NCBI RefSeq assembly: GCF_011082085.1
Contig: NZ_CP041063.1
Location: forward strand, 2,900,001 to 2,964,000
Source of the DNA: Bacillus sp. Cs-700
Lineage (GTDB): Bacteria; Bacillota; Bacilli; Bacillales; Guptibacillaceae
Reading direction: 5' to 3'
Length of the DNA stretch: 64,000 nucleotides
The position numbers and the translations under genes are program-made. Positions 51,631 to 64,000 of this stretch are shown here, piece by piece. Every line of letters begins with the position of its first letter. Positions within the stretch are counted from its first letter, which is position 1. Under the pieces are notes generated by a model, which had not been told where the DNA came from, ran no database searches, and was given only the letters and a program-made list of their open reading frames with translations.

Positions 51631-52608
51631 ATGATGAGTTCATCTTACCAGTTTGATGCGTACCACCCAGCTGTACAGCAAGTGATCGAGAATATTGAAA
51701 AGGTAATGGTCGGAAAGCGGGATGTCACTGAATTAAGTCTAGTGGCGCTGCTCGCTGGTAGTCATGTGCTTCTTGAAGATGTTCCTGGCGTAGGAAAAAC
51801 GATGATGGTCCGGGCGTTAGCGAAGTCCGTTGGTGCTCAATTTAACCGCATTCAGTTTACACCAGATTTACTGCCTTCAGATTTAACAGGGGTTTCTATC
51901 TTTAATCAACGCGAAATGAAATTTGAATTTCGGAAAGGGCCATTGTTAGGAAATATTATTCTAGCAGATGAAATTAATCGAACATCACCGAAAACACAAT
52001 CAGCTCTTCTTGAAGGAATGGAGGAAGGGAATGTAACGGTCGATGGAGAGACACATGTTCTACCACAGCCTTTTTTTGTAATGGCAACGCAAAACCCTAT
52101 TGAGTACGAAGGAACCTATCCACTTCCTGAGGCACAGCTTGATCGCTTTTTGTTGAAGTTGCGAATGGGCTATCCTTCTCCTGAAGAAGAGCTTGAAGTG
52201 CTGAATCGGACGGAGCATGCCCACCCAATCGACTCGATTGGCACGGCTCTCGAGCTTGGAGAGCTGCTTGATATGCAGAAAAAAGTAAAAGCTGTTTTTG
52301 TGGATGAATCGGTCAAACAATACATTATTGATATTGTAAGTCGAACGCGAAATAATACGTCGATCTATCTGGGGGCAAGTCCGCGTGGATCTCTTTCATT
52401 AATGAAAGCTTGCCAGGCGTATGCATTTATGAGAAATCGTGATTATGTTCTTCCAGACGACGTGAAATTCTTAGCGCCTTATGTTTTATCGCATCGCGTT
52501 ATACTTAAATCGGAAGCGACTTTTGAAGGACAAAAGCCTGAGGAGATTATTAAAGAAATCCTTCACCGCGTTCGTGTACCAATTCGGAGGGAAGAGAAAG
52601 TGAAATGA
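51631..52608 (+). CDS. yeaC: MoxR-family AAA ATPase (YeaC-type)
   Basis: 325-aa AAA+ chaperone-like ATPase. Walker A EDVPGVGKTMM, Walker B IILADEINRTSPKTQSALLEGM, sensor 1 FVMATQNPIEYEGTYPLPEAQLDRF, arginine-bearing C-terminal lid. MoxR proteins mature partner complexes, usually encoded next to a DUF58/VWA-like protein as here. ATG 51631 (or 51634) after GGAGG. Overlaps the DUF58 gene by 4 bp. Confidence 0.92.
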   Translation: MMSSSYQFDAYHPAVQQVIENIEKVMVGKRDVTELSLVALLAGSHVLLEDVPGVGKTMMVRALAKSVGAQFNRIQFTPDLLPSDLTGVSIFNQREMKFEFRKGPLLGNIILADEINRTSPKTQSALLEGMEEGNVTVDGETHVLPQPFFVMATQNPIEYEGTYPLPEAQLDRFLLKLRMGYPSPEEELEVLNRTEHAHPIDSIGTALELGELLDMQKKVKAVFVDESVKQYIIDIVSRTRNNTSIYLGASPRGSLSLMKACQAYAFMRNRDYVLPDDVKFLAPYVLSHRVILKSEATFEGQKPEEIIKEILHRVRVPIRREEKVK

Positions 52609-53855
52609 GGGATAAGCTTGCCAATAATAGAGTGTTAAAATTCTTGTTTTTAGGCCTCCTTTTTCTGTTTACCTTCTCCTATGCAATGTTTCAGGGAGGG
52701 TTTGTTAGTTGGTTTCTCTTCTATAGCTTTCTTCCTTTTGGTATTTATTCTCTCCTTCTCATTTTTTATCCACTTCAATCGATTAAGATGACGCGCGATA
52801 TTAGTCATACCGAGTTAACAGATGGTCAGGAGTTAACAGTATCGATTCGAATTGAACGAAAAAACTACTTTCCACTTTTCTATTTAGTAGTAGAAGACGT
52901 GCTACCGGAAAGACTTATTTCCTTTGCGAAGGAGTCGTCGTCAACCTATCAGAAACGTTCACTAGCATTATTGCTTCCTATGTTTAGAAGGAACATAACT
53001 TATCGATATACCGTTAAATCGATTCCAAGGGGAGAATATCAATTCAGGGAAATTCGTTGTAAAACAGGTGATTTGTTTGGGTTTGTGCAACATGAGAATA
53101 AGGTTGTGCGCGAGCAAGCCGTTTATGTTCTCCCAAATTATCAAGAGATTTCCTGGTCTCCCTATAATCAACAGCTTTCGGGAACAAGGCCATCTCCAAG
53201 AAAAGCAGATTTAGATTATTCAACTGCCGTGAGCGTACGGGATTATGTACCTGGAGATAAACTATCGTGGATCGACTGGAAAGCAACAGCCCGGGGGTCT
53301 AAACTATTAACCAAGCAATTCGAACAGCAAATCAGTCAGGATTACATGGTCTTTCTTGATCGAGAAACGGCTCACTATGGGCGAGTTGAATCCCCTTTGT
53401 TTGAGAAGGCGGTAAGGCTTGCCGCTTCTGTAACAAATGCTGCTTTAAAGCAAAATGCGATGATTGGACTTGTTTCATCAGGAAAGGATCATTCTGTTTT
53501 AAACATTAATGGAGGGAAGGCTCAAAGAAGGAGAGTCTTCCATCATCTCGCACGCGTTCAAGCGAATGGAAATACAACATTTGATACGGTTGTGAAAAGA
53601 GAAGCTCATCATTTTCCAGCAGGTACAGGCGTGTTGATGATTAGTCCTTCGCTTGATGGAGCCTTCACCTCTACATTAAAAGAGCTTGTTGCTAGGAAGG
53701 TTCAAGTTGAGTTTTTCTTTGTTACCGAGCATATTACACTGGAACAACAAGCAGAGATCAACCAGCTTATGCAGTATGGAATTAAAGCGCATGTGATTGC
53801 GGGAAATTCGTTTAATGAGGAATTAAAGGGGGGTGGGAAGCGTGCAACAAGTTAA
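52605..53855 (+). CDS. yeaD: DUF58 domain protein (YeaD-type)
   Basis: 416 aa. Two close membrane helices at the N-terminus (residues about 10-60), then a beta-rich region, then the DUF58 core with its signature RDYVPGDKLSWIDWKATAR and a VWA-like fold (DYMVFLDRE). Works with the MoxR ATPase; in this cluster it may serve cell-envelope or transglutaminase-linked functions. Start overlaps moxR by ATGA; the end overlaps the next gene by 14 bp. Confidence 0.9.
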   Translation: MRDKLANNRVLKFLFLGLLFLFTFSYAMFQGGFVSWFLFYSFLPFGIYSLLLIFYPLQSIKMTRDISHTELTDGQELTVSIRIERKNYFPLFYLVVEDVLPERLISFAKESSSTYQKRSLALLLPMFRRNITYRYTVKSIPRGEYQFREIRCKTGDLFGFVQHENKVVREQAVYVLPNYQEISWSPYNQQLSGTRPSPRKADLDYSTAVSVRDYVPGDKLSWIDWKATARGSKLLTKQFEQQISQDYMVFLDRETAHYGRVESPLFEKAVRLAASVTNAALKQNAMIGLVSSGKDHSVLNINGGKAQRRRVFHHLARVQANGNTTFDTVVKREAHHFPAGTGVLMISPSLDGAFTSTLKELVARKVQVEFFFVTEHITLEQQAEINQLMQYGIKAHVIAGNSFNEELKGGGKRATS

Positions 53856-56010
53856 TGAAAAAACGGACTGGCTTTACGCTCTTCTCCTCTACGGATTAGG
53901 TTTTCTATTGTTTTGGGAATGGTTACGACCTCTCTCGATCATTTCAGATACGGGTCAAACGGAAATTTTTATTTTGTTTACAGCTTTCTTGTTCTTACTC
54001 TCGTATTTTCAACTGCCTTTTTGGATTTCCTTTCCAATTAAAGGGGTAGCAATGGTTTACGCGCTACATGCTATGTTTTTCCCTGGACCTTTCTTTGATT
54101 TTTTATGGCTCGATTATTTTCTATCGGATTTTTCTAGGAATATCGGGTTATTATTTGATGGCCGTTTTGATAGTCTTTCGAATGTCTTTCGAACGTTCCT
54201 GTTTTTCATTTTGCTTTGGCTTATTAGCTACTTGATGCAGTATTGGCTAATCCAAACGAGACGTATCTTTTTATTTCTACTTGTCACAATTGTCTACATC
54301 TCAGTAATTGATACGTTTACAACCTATCAAGCGGACAATGCCATCATACGTATTGTCGTTATAGGATTTGTGCTACTTGGTCTTTTACAAATCTTACGTA
54401 TTCAGGAACAGGAAGGAGTTTCATTTTCGAAGGGGCGTTTTCCTGTTTATTGGCTCATGCCGCTAATTGTTGTAATTGCGTTCTCTTCTTTATTTGGCTA
54501 TATAGCCCCAAAAGCTGAACCTTTATGGCCAGATCCCGTTCCTTTTTTGAAAAAAACAACTGGTGATGAGGGAGACGGTGGAAATGGGAATGGCATTAAC
54601 AAGATTGGATACGGAGAGGATGACTCCCGTCTTGGTGGGCCTTTTGTAATGGATGATACGCCAGTTTTTACAGCGCAAATTAAAGATCGCGGATACTGGC
54701 GGGTTGAAACAAAAGACGTGTATACCGGAAAAGGATGGGAATCATCTGTTCAGGACCGTGTTATGTTCGAAGGTAACACCGAAACGTTGTTTGAAGATGG
54801 CGTGGAAGTAGAAGCCTCTGATATGAAAATGAACATGACTGGTAACGAGGAATTTGACTTTATCGTTCATCCTGGCCAGGTAACAAAGATCGAAACAGGA
54901 CAAGACGTGCAATTCCTTGAAAATCCTTTGAGTGGAAAAGTGTTTACGCAAAATCTTGGCGAATCAGTTGTGCTTGATAATTACAATTTAGACTATGATT
55001 CACCTACATTTTCAGAAAAAATGTTAAGAGATGCACCAGTTGAATATCCCGAGCGTTTAGCAAACACATATCTTCAATTACCAGAATCTCTTCCAGGAAG
55101 AATTGGTGATCTGGCGGAAGAGATTACGAGTGATGAAGAAAATCCTTATGATAAAGCGCGAGCGATTGAAAATTACTTCGTCGGGAATGGATTTGTGTAC
55201 GAAACATCTGATGTCGCTATTCCAGGCGAAAATGATGATTATGTAGATCAGTTTCTTTTCGAAACCCAGCTTGGTTATTGCGATAATTTCTCTAGTTCAA
55301 TGACCGTTCTATTAAGAAGTATTGGAATTCCTGCGAGATGGGTGAAAGGCTTTACGGAAGGAGAATTTGTTGACGTAGCAGGTGATTATCGTGAATATGA
55401 AGTAACAAATAACAATGCGCATTCATGGGTTGAAGCGTATTTTCCTGAAGTAGGCTGGGTTCCATTTGAACCCACTCGTGGATTCTCTAACCAGGCTGAC
55501 TTTGTTAGTGATTATAATGAGGGTGAAGCATCAAATACAGAAACGCCTGATCCAGCTCAAGCTGAAGAAGAGCAGCCCCAGCAACAGGAACAAATGCCAG
55601 AGGAACAGGAAGCAACCGGATCCTCTTCTTCCTCCTTTGAATGGTCTGTATGGTACACCATCTTGATAACTGTAGTCCTTTTACTTTTATGCTACGTAGC
55701 TTTTAAGAACTATAAGAAATGGTTAAAGAGCTATATCATTTCAAAATATAAGAAACGTGATGATGGTAAGGTAATCTCTGAAGCTTACTTCAGACTACTA
55801 TGGCTGCTCGACTTACATGGTATTAAACGAGGTGCAAACCAAACGCTTAGAGAGTATGCTGTTCAAGTTGATCAGAAGCTTCAAACCCAAGAGATGAAAG
55901 AATTAACACGTCGTTATGAAGAAAATTACTATCGCGGGAAAACGAACGGTGATGCCTGGGATGAAATGAAGCAATTGTGGGAAAATTTAATTAAAAAGAT
56001 GCAATCTTGA
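53842..56010 (+). CDS. yebA: Membrane transglutaminase-like protein (YebA-type)
   Basis: 722 aa. About six membrane helices in the first 215 residues, then a large extracytoplasmic transglutaminase-core domain, an acidic Gln/Glu-rich linker (EEEQPQQQEQMPEEQEA), one more helix (about 600-622) and a cytoplasmic DUF4129-like tail. Triad: Cys480 (LGYCDNF), His527 (AHSWVEAYF) and Glu543 (VPFEPT), where the family usually has Asp. GTG 53842 is chosen after GGGGGGTG. Third gene of the MoxR-DUF58-TGc set and the neighbour of guaA, as in B. subtilis. Confidence 0.9.
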   Translation: MQQVNEKTDWLYALLLYGLGFLLFWEWLRPLSIISDTGQTEIFILFTAFLFLLSYFQLPFWISFPIKGVAMVYALHAMFFPGPFFDFLWLDYFLSDFSRNIGLLFDGRFDSLSNVFRTFLFFILLWLISYLMQYWLIQTRRIFLFLLVTIVYISVIDTFTTYQADNAIIRIVVIGFVLLGLLQILRIQEQEGVSFSKGRFPVYWLMPLIVVIAFSSLFGYIAPKAEPLWPDPVPFLKKTTGDEGDGGNGNGINKIGYGEDDSRLGGPFVMDDTPVFTAQIKDRGYWRVETKDVYTGKGWESSVQDRVMFEGNTETLFEDGVEVEASDMKMNMTGNEEFDFIVHPGQVTKIETGQDVQFLENPLSGKVFTQNLGESVVLDNYNLDYDSPTFSEKMLRDAPVEYPERLANTYLQLPESLPGRIGDLAEEITSDEENPYDKARAIENYFVGNGFVYETSDVAIPGENDDYVDQFLFETQLGYCDNFSSSMTVLLRSIGIPARWVKGFTEGEFVDVAGDYREYEVTNNNAHSWVEAYFPEVGWVPFEPTRGFSNQADFVSDYNEGEASNTETPDPAQAEEEQPQQQEQMPEEQEATGSSSSSFEWSVWYTILITVVLLLLCYVAFKNYKKWLKSYIISKYKKRDDGKVISEAYFRLLWLLDLHGIKRGANQTLREYAVQVDQKLQTQEMKELTRRYEENYYRGKTNGDAWDEMKQLWENLIKKMQS

Positions 56011-56035
56011 CCGTTGTATAGACGGTTGATAGAAT
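56007..56035 (+). promoter_or_regulatory. Promoter of guaA
   Basis: TTGACC (56007-56012), 17-bp spacer, TAGAAT (56030-56035), 30 bp before the aptamer. The -35 overlaps the yebA stop. Confidence 0.75.
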
Positions 56036-56064
56036 GAATCCATAGTTTAAACAGCAAGTTGTAA

Positions 56065-56135
56065 CCTTCGTATATCCCTGGGAATAAGGCCCAGAAGTCT
56101 CTACCGGATCACCGTAAATGATCTGACTATGAAGG
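56065..56135 (+). promoter_or_regulatory. Guanine riboswitch aptamer of guaA
   Basis: P1 CCTTCGTATA/TATGAAGG, P2 CTGGG/CCCAG, P3 CCGGATCA/TGATCTG, joining loop GTCTCTACC and GACTATG. The discriminating base in GACTATG is C (C74), which pairs with guanine, not adenine. Confidence 0.95.
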
Positions 56136-56152
56136 CAGATACTCCTAGTATA

Positions 56153-56197
56153 AGCCAGGATTCTGCCTTTGTACCATGGCAGAGTTCTGGCTTTTTT
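56153..56197 (+). terminator. Riboswitch-controlled terminator before guaA
   Basis: AGCCAGGATTCTGCC ... GGCAGAGTTCTGGCT plus T-run. TCTGCCTT (56162-56169) in its 5' arm can pair with AAGGCAGA (56132-56139) from P1, making the antiterminator; bound guanine therefore terminates transcription. Confidence 0.92.
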
Positions 56198-56297
56198 GTG
56201 TAACCTGGGGGAAGAAGTAGAATAACTTAGCAATCTTTCGTTTTTTAATTGGAATTAGGAAATGCTACTAGAGACTAAATAGAAGTGAGGGAATTAG

Positions 56298-57836
56298 ATG
56301 TTAGAAGAACAGGAATCCATTATTGTCCTCGATTTTGGTGGACAGTACAACCAACTAATTGCGAGACGTATTCGTGATCTTGGCGTATTTAGTGAATTGC
56401 ATCCGAACACGATTACAGCTGAAGAAGTTAAGAAGATTAATCCAAAAGGGATTATTTTCTCAGGTGGTCCGAACAGTGTTTATGGTGAAGGCGCACCGCG
56501 CTGTGATGAAGAAATTTTCGAACTTGGAATTCCGGTTCTTGGAATCTGTTATGGTATGCAGCTGATGACGCATCATTTTGGTGGAAGCGTAGAAGCGGCA
56601 ACGCATCGTGAGTATGGTAAGGCTATGCTAACCATTAACGATAAATCTCCTTTATATGATGGTCTTCCTGAAGAACAATCTGTTTGGATGAGCCATGGAG
56701 ATCTAGTGAAAGCTCCACCAGAAGGCTTTGAAGTAGCGGCAACGAACCCATCATGTCCAGTAGCAGCTATGAGTGACGTTTCTCGTCATCTTTATGGTGT
56801 TCAATTCCACCCTGAAGTTCGTCATACAGAGTATGGAAATGAATTGCTAAAGAATTTCGTTTACAAGGTATGTGAATGCAAAGGTGAATGGTCAATGGAG
56901 AACTTCATTGAGGAGCAAATCGATACAATCCGTGAAGCGGTTGGAAATAAAAAAGTTCTTTGTGCGCTAAGTGGAGGAGTGGATTCTTCTGTAGTAGCTG
57001 CGTTAATTCACCGAGCGATTGGTGACCAGCTAACATGTATGTTTGTTGATCATGGTCTTCTTCGTAAGGGTGAGGCAGACAGCGTTATGAAAACATTTGG
57101 TGAAGGATTTGAAATGAACCTGATTAAAATTGACGCAGCCGACCGTTTTCTTACAAAGCTTAAAGGCGTAACGGATCCAGAGAAAAAGCGTAAAATCATT
57201 GGAAACGAGTTTATCTATGTGTTTGAGGAAGAGTCTGAAAAGCTTGAGGATATGTCATTCCTAGCTCAAGGAACGCTTTACACAGATATCGTTGAAAGTG
57301 GAACGGCTACTGCTCAAACCATTAAATCTCATCACAACGTAGGCGGCCTACCTGAAGACATGAAGCTTGATTTAATTGAACCGTTGAACATGCTGTTTAA
57401 AGATGAAGTACGTAAAGTAGGAACTGAGCTTGGTCTTCCAGATGAAATTGTTTGGAGACAGCCGTTCCCTGGCCCTGGTCTTGGAATCCGTGTGATTGGC
57501 GAAATAACGGAGGAAAAGCTTAAAGTCGTTCGCGACTCTGATGCCATCCTTCGAGAAGAAATTAAAAAAGCAGGACTTGATCGTGATATCTGGCAATACT
57601 TCACAGCCCTTCCTGATTTCAGAAGTGTAGGGGTGATGGGAGATGCAAGAACATATGATTACACAATCGGTGTTCGTGCAGTAACATCTATTGATGGAAT
57701 GACCTCAGACTGGGCTCGCATTCCATTTGAGATTCTTGAGATTATATCTACGAGAATCGTCAATGAAGTTGATCATGTTAACCGTGTTGTGTATGATATC
57801 ACTTCTAAGCCGCCAGCTACTATTGAGTGGGAATAA
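56298..57836 (+). CDS. guaA: GMP synthase (glutamine-hydrolysing)
   Basis: 512 aa; makes GMP from XMP, ATP and glutamine. Class I amidotransferase domain first: GICYGMQLM (catalytic Cys), QFHPEV (His, Glu). Then the ATP-pyrophosphatase domain with P-loop [14 protein letters not shown], and the C-terminal dimerisation domain ending KPPATIEWE. Controlled by the guanine riboswitch in its leader: high guanine should switch it off. Terminated by a hairpin at about 57835-57880. Confidence 0.98.
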   Translation: MLEEQESIIVLDFGGQYNQLIARRIRDLGVFSELHPNTITAEEVKKINPKGIIFSGGPNSVYGEGAPRCDEEIFELGIPVLGICYGMQLMTHHFGGSVEAATHREYGKAMLTINDKSPLYDGLPEEQSVWMSHGDLVKAPPEGFEVAATNPSCPVAAMSDVSRHLYGVQFHPEVRHTEYGNELLKNFVYKVCECKGEWSMENFIEEQIDTIREAVGNKKVLCALSGGVDSSVVAALIHRAIGDQLTCMFVDHGLLRKGEADSVMKTFGEGFEMNLIKIDAADRFLTKLKGVTDPEKKRKIIGNEFIYVFEEESEKLEDMSFLAQGTLYTDIVESGTATAQTIKSHHNVGGLPEDMKLDLIEPLNMLFKDEVRKVGTELGLPDEIVWRQPFPGPGLGIRVIGEITEEKLKVVRDSDAILREEIKKAGLDRDIWQYFTALPDFRSVGVMGDARTYDYTIGVRAVTSIDGMTSDWARIPFEILEIISTRIVNEVDHVNRVVYDITSKPPATIEWE

Positions 57837-57881
57837 ACACGAACAAAAAATATAATAAATAGAAGAAATGTTCGTGTTTTG
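57836..57881 (+). terminator. Terminator after guaA
   Basis: AACACGAACA ... TGTTCGTGTTTT stem with a 24-nt A/T loop. Confidence 0.75.
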
Positions 57882-57883
57882 TA

Positions 57884-57912
57884 TTGACGACGTGTCTGAT
57901 AGCTGATACACT
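57884..57912 (+). promoter_or_regulatory. Promoter of pbuG
   Basis: TTGACG (57884-57889), 17-bp spacer, TACACT (57907-57912). Confidence 0.7.
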
Positions 57913-57937
57913 ACAAAAGTAAATAAATAGAACGACC

Positions 57938-58010
57938 ATCCATCGTATAACATCGGGAATAAGGCCCGAAAGTCTCTACCAGGTTACCGTAAATAACCTG
58001 ACTACGAAGG
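57938..58010 (+). promoter_or_regulatory. Guanine riboswitch aptamer of pbuG
   Basis: P2 TCGGG/CCCGA, P3 CAGGTTA/TAACCTG, GTCTCTACC and GACTACG core. C74 marks a guanine/hypoxanthine sensor. Confidence 0.95.
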
Positions 58011-58082
58011 AAACAGAGGAAGTGGTGAAAGAGTATGCTCCTGTAGCGACTCTTAAGCCGTTCTCTCTTTTCCTATTAGTCC

Positions 58083-58113
58083 GCTCCGGGTAGAGAACCC
58101 GGGGCTTTTTTCT
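58083..58113 (+). terminator. Riboswitch-controlled terminator before pbuG
   Basis: GCTCCGGGT-AGAGA-ACCCGGGGC plus T-run. GTTCTCT at 58060-58066 can pair with AGAGAAC at 58092-58098, a possible part of the alternative fold. Confidence 0.85.
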
Positions 58114-58208
58114 TTTTCATGAATGGTTAATCATCCTTAGCGGAGAATAAGCAAAGGTAAAGAGCCTTTTAGAAAGATGGATGAAGGGGAATAAGGGGGA
58201 ATTAATAA

Positions 58209-59504
58209 ATGGATCGTTTTTTTCGCTTTCAAGAAAACAATACAACATATAGAAAAGAAACAATTGCAGGATTAACAACGTTCTTATCAATGGCTTACAT
58301 TCTATTCGTTAACCCAGCAGTATTGGCTGACGCAGGAATGGATCAAGGCGCCGTGTTTACCGCTACAGCTCTTGCTGCAGCTCTTGGTACTTTAATTATG
58401 GGTGTGTTAGCTGGATATCCAATTGCTCTAGCGCCAGGAATGGGATTGAATGCGTTTTTTACCTACTCAGTTGTCACCGTTATGGGTGTACCATGGGAAA
58501 CAGCGCTTGCCGGGGTGCTTGTTTCAGGAATTATCTTTATTATTATTACGATTTTTAAAATAAGAGAAATGATTATTAACGCGATTCCAATGGAATTAAA
58601 ATACGCAGCTGCGAGTGGAATTGGCCTTTTCATTGCATTTATTGGTCTTCAAAGTGCAGGGATCGTTCAAAACAACGATTCTACCCTTGTACAGCTGGGG
58701 AACCTTCTTGCGGGACCAACATTGCTTGCTGTATTCGGATTAATTATCACGGTTATTCTAATGGTCCGTAATGTTACGGGTGGTATTTTTTACGGAATGG
58801 TGATTACAGCGATCGTAGGAATGATCTTTAATCAGGTACCAATACCAGATGGCATTGTGGGAAGTGTGCCAAGCCTTGAACCAACGTTCGGCGTCGCTTT
58901 TGGTCACCTTGGTGATTTGTTAACGATTGACATGCTTGTCGTCGTTTTAACCTTCTTATTCGTTGATTTCTTTGACACGGCTGGTACGTTAATTGCTGTA
59001 GCAACACAAGCTGGGATAATGAAAGACAATAAACTCCCAAGAGCGGGAAAAGCTTTATTTGCAGATTCATCTGCAACAGTTCTTGGCGCTGTCCTTGGAA
59101 CGTCAACAACGACTGCCTACATTGAGTCATCATCAGGAGTAGCGGCTGGAGGACGAACTGGTTTTACTTCGGTCGTAACAGCAGGGTTTTTCTTGCTTGC
59201 ATTATTCTTCTCTCCATTATTAGCAGTCGTGACGCCTTCAGTCACAGCACCAGTGTTGATTATCGTAGGTGTTCTAATGGTGAGTGTACTAGGTAACATT
59301 GAGTGGAAACGATTTGAGATTGCGGTTCCCGCGTTTCTAACCATTATAGCGATGCCGCTGACTTATAGCATCGCAACAGGAATTGCGCTTGGATTCGTCA
59401 TGTACCCGATCACGATGGTTGTAAAAGGGGAAGGAAAGAACATTCATCCAATTATGTACGGACTGTTCTTCGTGTTTATCGCCTATTTTGTATTTTTAGC
59501 ATAG
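58209..59504 (+). CDS. pbuG: Hypoxanthine/guanine permease PbuG (NCS2/AzgA family)
   Basis: 431-aa purine-proton symporter with about 12-13 membrane segments. Family motifs: TYRKETIAGLTTFLSMAYILFVNP, GYPIALAPGMGLNAFFTY, FVDFFDTAGTLIAVATQAG and GTSTTTAYIESSSGVAAGGRTGFTS. Behind its own guanine riboswitch, so purine import falls when guanine is plentiful. B. subtilis has the same guaA-pbuG order and control. Confidence 0.96.
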   Translation: MDRFFRFQENNTTYRKETIAGLTTFLSMAYILFVNPAVLADAGMDQGAVFTATALAAALGTLIMGVLAGYPIALAPGMGLNAFFTYSVVTVMGVPWETALAGVLVSGIIFIIITIFKIREMIINAIPMELKYAAASGIGLFIAFIGLQSAGIVQNNDSTLVQLGNLLAGPTLLAVFGLIITVILMVRNVTGGIFYGMVITAIVGMIFNQVPIPDGIVGSVPSLEPTFGVAFGHLGDLLTIDMLVVVLTFLFVDFFDTAGTLIAVATQAGIMKDNKLPRAGKALFADSSATVLGAVLGTSTTTAYIESSSGVAAGGRTGFTSVVTAGFFLLALFFSPLLAVVTPSVTAPVLIIVGVLMVSVLGNIEWKRFEIAVPAFLTIIAMPLTYSIATGIALGFVMYPITMVVKGEGKNIHPIMYGLFFVFIAYFVFLA

Positions 59505-59510
59505 TAACTT

Positions 59511-59539
59511 TAAAAGCAGCCAAACCGGCTGCTTTTTTT
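59511..59539 (+). terminator. Terminator after pbuG
   Basis: AAAAGCAGCC-AAAC-CGGCTGCTTTTTTT hairpin. Confidence 0.9.
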
Positions 59540-60076
59540 GTGGGGAAAAAGCAAAGTGAGTCATTGAAAGAATCATTTATTCTTGAAGCGGAGAGAAGCT
59601 AATCAAACGTTTGTTTAATCATAAAAAATTGATTCACTTACTGGATTAAACGAAAAGCATCATTAAATGGAAATGAGTAAATGTGAAAAGAGTTTGCTTT
59701 ACCTGTTCTGTTTTAAGCAACGTTTACCAGAATGTTTTCTTTGAATTTGTTAAATACCATTGACCATATCGTAGTTTACTGATAAAGTAGAGAACGTTGT
59801 TAAGAAAACGACAGCAAACACATGAAAAAAATGATTGACTTCATTTTAATATTCATGTATTATAGATAACGTTGCCGCTGAAAAAAAGCGCGTAACACTA
59901 TATGAAACATTTTAAAAAAAGTCGTTGACATCAAACGGAACAACATGGTATATTAGTTGGGTCGCTGAAAACGACAACGAAAGAAACGAATTGCTCTTTG
60001 AAAACTGAACGAAACGCCATGTAAGTAGTTGTTTCTACGGAAACAAAACATTGTTTTAAAAGCTAGATTAAGCTTT
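59540..60076 (+). promoter_or_regulatory. Promoter and leader region of rRNA operon 2
   Basis: Two promoters: P1 TTGACT (59835-59840)-17 bp-TATTAT (59858-59863) and P2 TTGACA (59925-59930)-18 bp-TATATT (59949-59954). GGTCGCTGAAAACGAC and TTGCTCTTTGAAAACTGAACG in the leader match operon 1. No ORF in 59540-59830. Confidence 0.85.
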
Positions 60077-61632
<1,556 letters not shown>

Positions 61633-61803
61633 TGGAGAATTACGAAGGTAACTTACGTTACCAACCTTACATGAGCGTTTCGTTTAGTTTTGAAAGAATG
61701 ATTTATTCTTTCAACTGAAAAGGTAAGTTTTGAAGAAGAGCAAGTCTCTTCGTAGAAACACCTCCGGCTAATGGCTATGTCGGGGTATTTACTTTTCTTT
61801 TGT

Positions 61804-61880
<77 letters not shown>

Positions 61881-61892
61881 TAAAAGAATCCT

Positions 61893-61968
61893 GGGGCCTT
61901 AGCTCAGCTGGGAGAGCGCCTGCCTTGCACGCAGGAGGTCAGCGGTTCGATCCCGCTAGGCTCCACCA
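61893..61968 (+). tRNA. tRNA-Ala (TGC), in 16S-23S spacer
   Basis: Acceptor GGGGCCT/AGGCTCC with G-U pairing, anticodon TGC, encoded CCA. The Ile-Ala pair is the usual content of spacer-tRNA rRNA operons. Confidence 0.97.
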
Positions 61969-62125
61969 ACACACCTACTATATAGTTAAACAAATGTTTA
62001 ATTAACTAGTAGTCATTGTTCCTTGAAAACTAGATAGCATAAACAACGACATCCAATAATTATTTTTTTATGCAAGAACTTAGTAATAACTGATGCGTTA
62101 TGGCAGCAATGCCTAACAAATCGAA

Positions 62126-64000
<1,875 letters not shown>

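Overview
The window is chromosomal DNA of a Bacillaceae species (Gram-positive, sporulating, moderately low GC). Evidence: B. subtilis-like gene order throughout, the complete SigB partner-switching operon, the sporulation microprotein CmpA, a perfect CIRCE element at groESL, T-rich intrinsic terminators, strong AGGAGG ribosome sites and frequent GTG/TTG starts. The 16S sequence looks like the Bacillus hwajinpoensis/Pseudalkalibacillus neighbourhood, but that is recall, not a search.

Layout. 1-12.6 kb: 3' end of the NAD(P)HX repair enzyme gene, a YdcC-like lipoprotein, alr, the NdoAI-NdoA toxin-antitoxin pair, the eight-gene stress module rsbR-S-T-U-V-W-sigB-rsbX, tex, cmpA (antisense microgene) and a SprT-like gene. 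12.6-19.1 kb: twin promoters, a 12-tRNA array and a full 16S-23S-5S operon. 19.1-21.4 kb: a duplicated, truncated 5S with its terminator, a 20-bp-period repeat, a PLP trans-sulfuration enzyme, and initiator-Met and Asp tRNAs. 21.4-33 kb: thiL, tsaE-tsaB-rimI-tsaD (t6A tRNA modification), a DnaA-box cluster, an ABC-F ATPase (YdiF), moaC, rex, tatA-tatC, ydiK, ydiL, groES-groEL.

33.0-39.4 kb is an AT-rich accessory island. It encodes a four-gene antiphage-type system of the Lamassu/ABC-three-component class: a ComEC-like metallo-beta-lactamase hydrolase, a trypsin-like protease with a C-terminal zinc knuckle, a middle component (LmuC) and an SMC/Rad50-like ATPase (LmuB). It sits between two about 90-bp copies of the groEL 3' end plus terminator. 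39.6-44.9 kb holds the lactate operon region lutP, lutR, lutA-lutB-lutC. From about 37.07 to 40.3 kb both the ATPase gene and lutP are broken by a dense series of mostly one-base deletions; the pattern looks more like a low-quality consensus patch than gene decay.

45-60 kb: an unrecognised membrane-anchored protein, an MFS exporter, a large catalase, glutathione-independent formaldehyde dehydrogenase, MoxR-DUF58-transglutaminase genes (yeaC-yeaD-yebA synteny), then guaA and pbuG, each behind its own guanine riboswitch. 60-64 kb: a second rRNA operon with tRNA-Ile and tRNA-Ala in the 16S-23S spacer, cut by the window end inside 23S.

Most of the window is conserved core. The parts deserving attention are the Lamassu-type island and its boundaries, the frameshift patch, the repeat elements (one of which recurs inside the 23S-5S spacer with a changed but still paired apical stem), the 5S duplication, and the DnaA-box cluster after tsaD.
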